Below are positions 62,249 to 64,000 of a stretch of DNA of 64,000 bases, piece by piece (positions within the stretch are counted from its first letter, which is position 1; each line of letters begins with the position of its first letter). The translations under genes were made by a program, and so were the position numbers. Origin of the DNA: Microbacterium fluvii (GTDB lineage Bacteria; Actinomycetota; Actinomycetes; Actinomycetales; Microbacteriaceae). The notes beneath the pieces were generated by a model, which saw nothing but the letters and a program-made list of their open reading frames with translations, was not told the DNA's origin and ran no database searches. The stretch covers positions 248,001-312,000 of the forward strand of contig NZ_JAOPFX010000003.1 of assembly GCF_025515205.1 (NCBI RefSeq), read 5' to 3'.

Positions 62249-63613
62249 ATGAACGAGAAGAACTGCGATGTCGTCATCGTGGGCGCCGGCGCCGCCGGCC
62301 TCACGGCGGCGAGCCAGCTGAAGAAGGCCGGGCTCTCGGTGCTCGTGCTCGAGGCGCGCGACCGCGTCGGCGGGCGGCTGTGGACCGACGAGATCGACGG
62401 CGCCATGCTCGAGATCGGCGGCCAGTGGGTCTCGCCCGACCAGGAGGCGCTGCTGGAGACCATCGAGGAGCTGGGGCTGGAGACCTACCCCCGCTACCGC
62501 GAAGGCGAGAGCGTCTACGTCGGCCCCGACGGAGCGCTGACCCGGTTCACCGGCGAGATCTTCCCCGTGGGGCCCGAGACCGAGGCCGAGCTCGTGCGCC
62601 TCATCGACAAGCTCGACGCGATGGTCGCCGAGATCGACCCCGATAGGCCATGGGAGCACCCCGACGCCGAAGAGCTCGACCGCATCTCGTTCGAGGCGTG
62701 GCTCGAGCAGGAGACCGACGACCAGGAGGCGCGCGACAACATCGCCCTGTTCATCGCGGGGGCCATGCTCACCAAGCCCGCCTACGCGTTCTCGGCTCTG
62801 CAGGCGCTGCTGATGGCCGCGAGCGCCGGCAGCTTCTCGCACCTGGTCGACGCCGACTACATCCTCGACGCGCGCGTGGTCGGCGGCCTCCAGCAGGTTC
62901 CGCTGCTGCTGGCCGAGCGCCTGGGCGACGACGTGCTGCTCGAGCAGCCGGTCACCGAGGTGCACTGGGGTGCCGAAGGGGGCGTGACCGTCGTCACGGA
63001 TGCCGGGCTCACGGTGCATGCGCGCTTCGCGATCCTGGCCCACGCGCCCGTGCTCTACCCCTGGATCGAGTTCGTGCCACCGCTGCCTCGGCTCAAGCAG
63101 CAGCTGCACCAGCACATCTCGATGGGCTTCGTGATCAAGGTGCACGCCGTCTACGACCGGCCGTTCTGGCGCGAGCAGGGGCTGTCGGGCACGGCCTTCA
63201 GCCCGTACGAGATCTCGCACGAGGCCTACGACAACACCAACCACGGCGATGAGCGCGGCACGCTCGTCGGCTTCGTCTCCGACCGCAACGCCGACGACCT
63301 GTTCCGGGTCTCCGCCGCGGAGCGCAAGGAGCGCATCCTCGAGTCGCTCTCGCACTACTTCGGCGACGAGGCCAAGAGCCCGCTCGTGTACTTCGAGAGC
63401 GACTGGGGCGCCGAGGAATGGACCAGGGGCGCCTACGCCGCGAGCTTCGACCTCGGCGGGCTCAGCCGCTACGGCGCCGACCTGCGCACTCCCGTCGGCC
63501 CGATCCACTTCGCCTGCAGCGACATGGCGGGCGCCGGCTACCAGCACGTCGACGGTGCGATCCGCATGGGTCGCCTGGTCGCGGGCAACATCGTCGCAGA
63601 GGCCCGCTCGTGA
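62249..63613 (+). CDS. Flavin amine oxidase (putrescine-oxidase-like)
   Basis: This is a 454-residue FAD enzyme with the dinucleotide motif VVIVGAGAAGLTAASQLKKAG, RDRVGGRLWTDEID, and a C-terminal FAD segment GAGYQHVDGAIRMGRLVA. It resembles actinobacterial putrescine oxidases, which convert putrescine to 4-aminobutanal. The ATG at 62249 is 32 bases after gabT, and its stop overlaps the next gene's GTG. Other amines such as tyramine are possible substrates. Confidence 0.9.
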   Translation: MNEKNCDVVIVGAGAAGLTAASQLKKAGLSVLVLEARDRVGGRLWTDEIDGAMLEIGGQWVSPDQEALLETIEELGLETYPRYREGESVYVGPDGALTRFTGEIFPVGPETEAELVRLIDKLDAMVAEIDPDRPWEHPDAEELDRISFEAWLEQETDDQEARDNIALFIAGAMLTKPAYAFSALQALLMAASAGSFSHLVDADYILDARVVGGLQQVPLLLAERLGDDVLLEQPVTEVHWGAEGGVTVVTDAGLTVHARFAILAHAPVLYPWIEFVPPLPRLKQQLHQHISMGFVIKVHAVYDRPFWREQGLSGTAFSPYEISHEAYDNTNHGDERGTLVGFVSDRNADDLFRVSAAERKERILESLSHYFGDEAKSPLVYFESDWGAEEWTRGAYAASFDLGGLSRYGADLRTPVGPIHFACSDMAGAGYQHVDGAIRMGRLVAGNIVAEARS

Positions 63614-64000
63614 CCGGCCGCATCGTCGTGGGCTACACCGCGACCAAGACGGGGCGCGATGCCGTCGCCTTCGCCGCCCGCATGGCCGCCGCCGTCGGTG
63701 CTCCGCTCGACGTCGCGATCGTGCTGCCGGCGGCGCGCAGCGTCATCACCCCGCCGGACGCGTCGTACGACCGGATGCTGCGGGAGCAGGCCCAGCGCTG
63801 GATCACGGCCGCGATCGACCGCATCCCCGCCGACGTCACGGCGTACTCGCACATCCGCACGGCGGAGTCGTTCGCCGAGGGGCTCATCGATCTGGCCCAC
63901 GAACTCGGCGCCGGTTCGATCGTCGTCGGTGCGGCAGACGGCGCCTCGCGCGGCGGGCACCGCCTCGGCACGACGACCAGCGAGCTCGTGCACTCCTCCG
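63610..64000 (+). CDS. Universal stress protein family protein (3' end outside window)
   Basis: The GTG overlaps the amine-oxidase stop (GTGA). The 130 visible residues start GRIVVGYTATKTGRDAVAFAARMA and include SIVVGAADGASRGGHRLGTTTSELV, the ATP-type glycine loop of UspA proteins. The end lies beyond the window. Its co-transcription with amine catabolism genes suggests a local accessory role, not a general one. Confidence 0.88.
   Translation, partial: MTGRIVVGYTATKTGRDAVAFAARMAAAVGAPLDVAIVLPAARSVITPPDASYDRMLREQAQRWITAAIDRIPADVTAYSHIRTAESFAEGLIDLAHELGAGSIVVGAADGASRGGHRLGTTTSELVHSS

Noticed and set aside
1-64000. CRISPR arrays, transposases, integrases, rRNA genes or prophage
   Set aside because: None was seen. 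The repeats found are short, palindromic or tandem, and lack the regular repeat-spacer pattern of CRISPR.

Overview
The window looks like a chromosomal segment of a high-GC actinobacterium of the family Microbacteriaceae, most likely Microbacterium or a close relative. The signs are GC-rich codon use throughout, frequent GCATCC/GGATGC words, many GTG starts, a menaquinone pathway, an F420-type LLM oxidoreductase, DUF4229, DUF2510 and FBP-domain proteins, and typical actinobacterial gene neighbours (paired MaoC-like dehydratases next to murB and an aspartate aminotransferase). This assignment is inference from gene content; no rRNA is present.

Layout. 1-5 kb: an MMPL exporter with a fused degenerate ABC-like tail and a YhgE/Pip membrane protein, divergent from a TetR regulator, with tandem palindromic operators between them. 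5-8.4 kb: menC, a 58-codon gene, a PadR/HAAS membrane-protein pair and an LLM oxidoreductase. 8.4-16 kb: cobalamin-dependent metH, then, on the opposite strand, a single-chain ECF transporter (T, A, A and S modules in one 1013-residue protein) and a DUF4430-like lipoprotein. This is a candidate vitamin-uptake unit beside a B12 enzyme. 16-28.5 kb: menB, menE, menA, menD, menF, menG, a polyprenyl diphosphate synthase and a ferredoxin-NADP reductase, interspersed with unrelated genes (VOC protein, PPK2 kinase, methyltransferase). Together with menC this gives nearly all of menaquinone synthesis; menH and a DHNA-CoA thioesterase are not seen. 29.5-34.2 kb: a two-gene cassette of unknown function (948 and 572 residues) with atypical codons. 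34.2-47.6 kb: YajQ, FBP-domain protein, PfkB kinase, tRNA-Tyr, membrane proteins, an FAD oxidoreductase, an inositol monophosphatase-like enzyme, an M23 peptidase, tRNA-Thr and tRNA-Met, a TSUP permease, two MaoC-like proteins, murB, an aminotransferase and a YciI protein. 47.7-52.6 kb: the glyoxylate shunt (aceB-aceA) divergent from a RamB-type regulator. 52.6-59.3 kb: a sugar locus (secreted glycoamylase/GH144-like enzyme, TetR regulator, GH1 glucosidase, ABC importer) that may handle beta-1,2-glucans. 59.2-64 kb: a PucR regulator divergent from gabT, a putrescine-oxidase-like enzyme and a universal stress protein cut by the window edge, suggesting polyamine/GABA catabolism.

A window-wide regulatory feature is visible: about twenty genes carry a TANNNT -10 hexamer ending only 6-8 bases before the start codon, which predicts leaderless mRNAs. 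Several palindromic or tandem repeat families are present. One of them has been incorporated in frame into both MetH and the ECF fusion protein as linker peptide.
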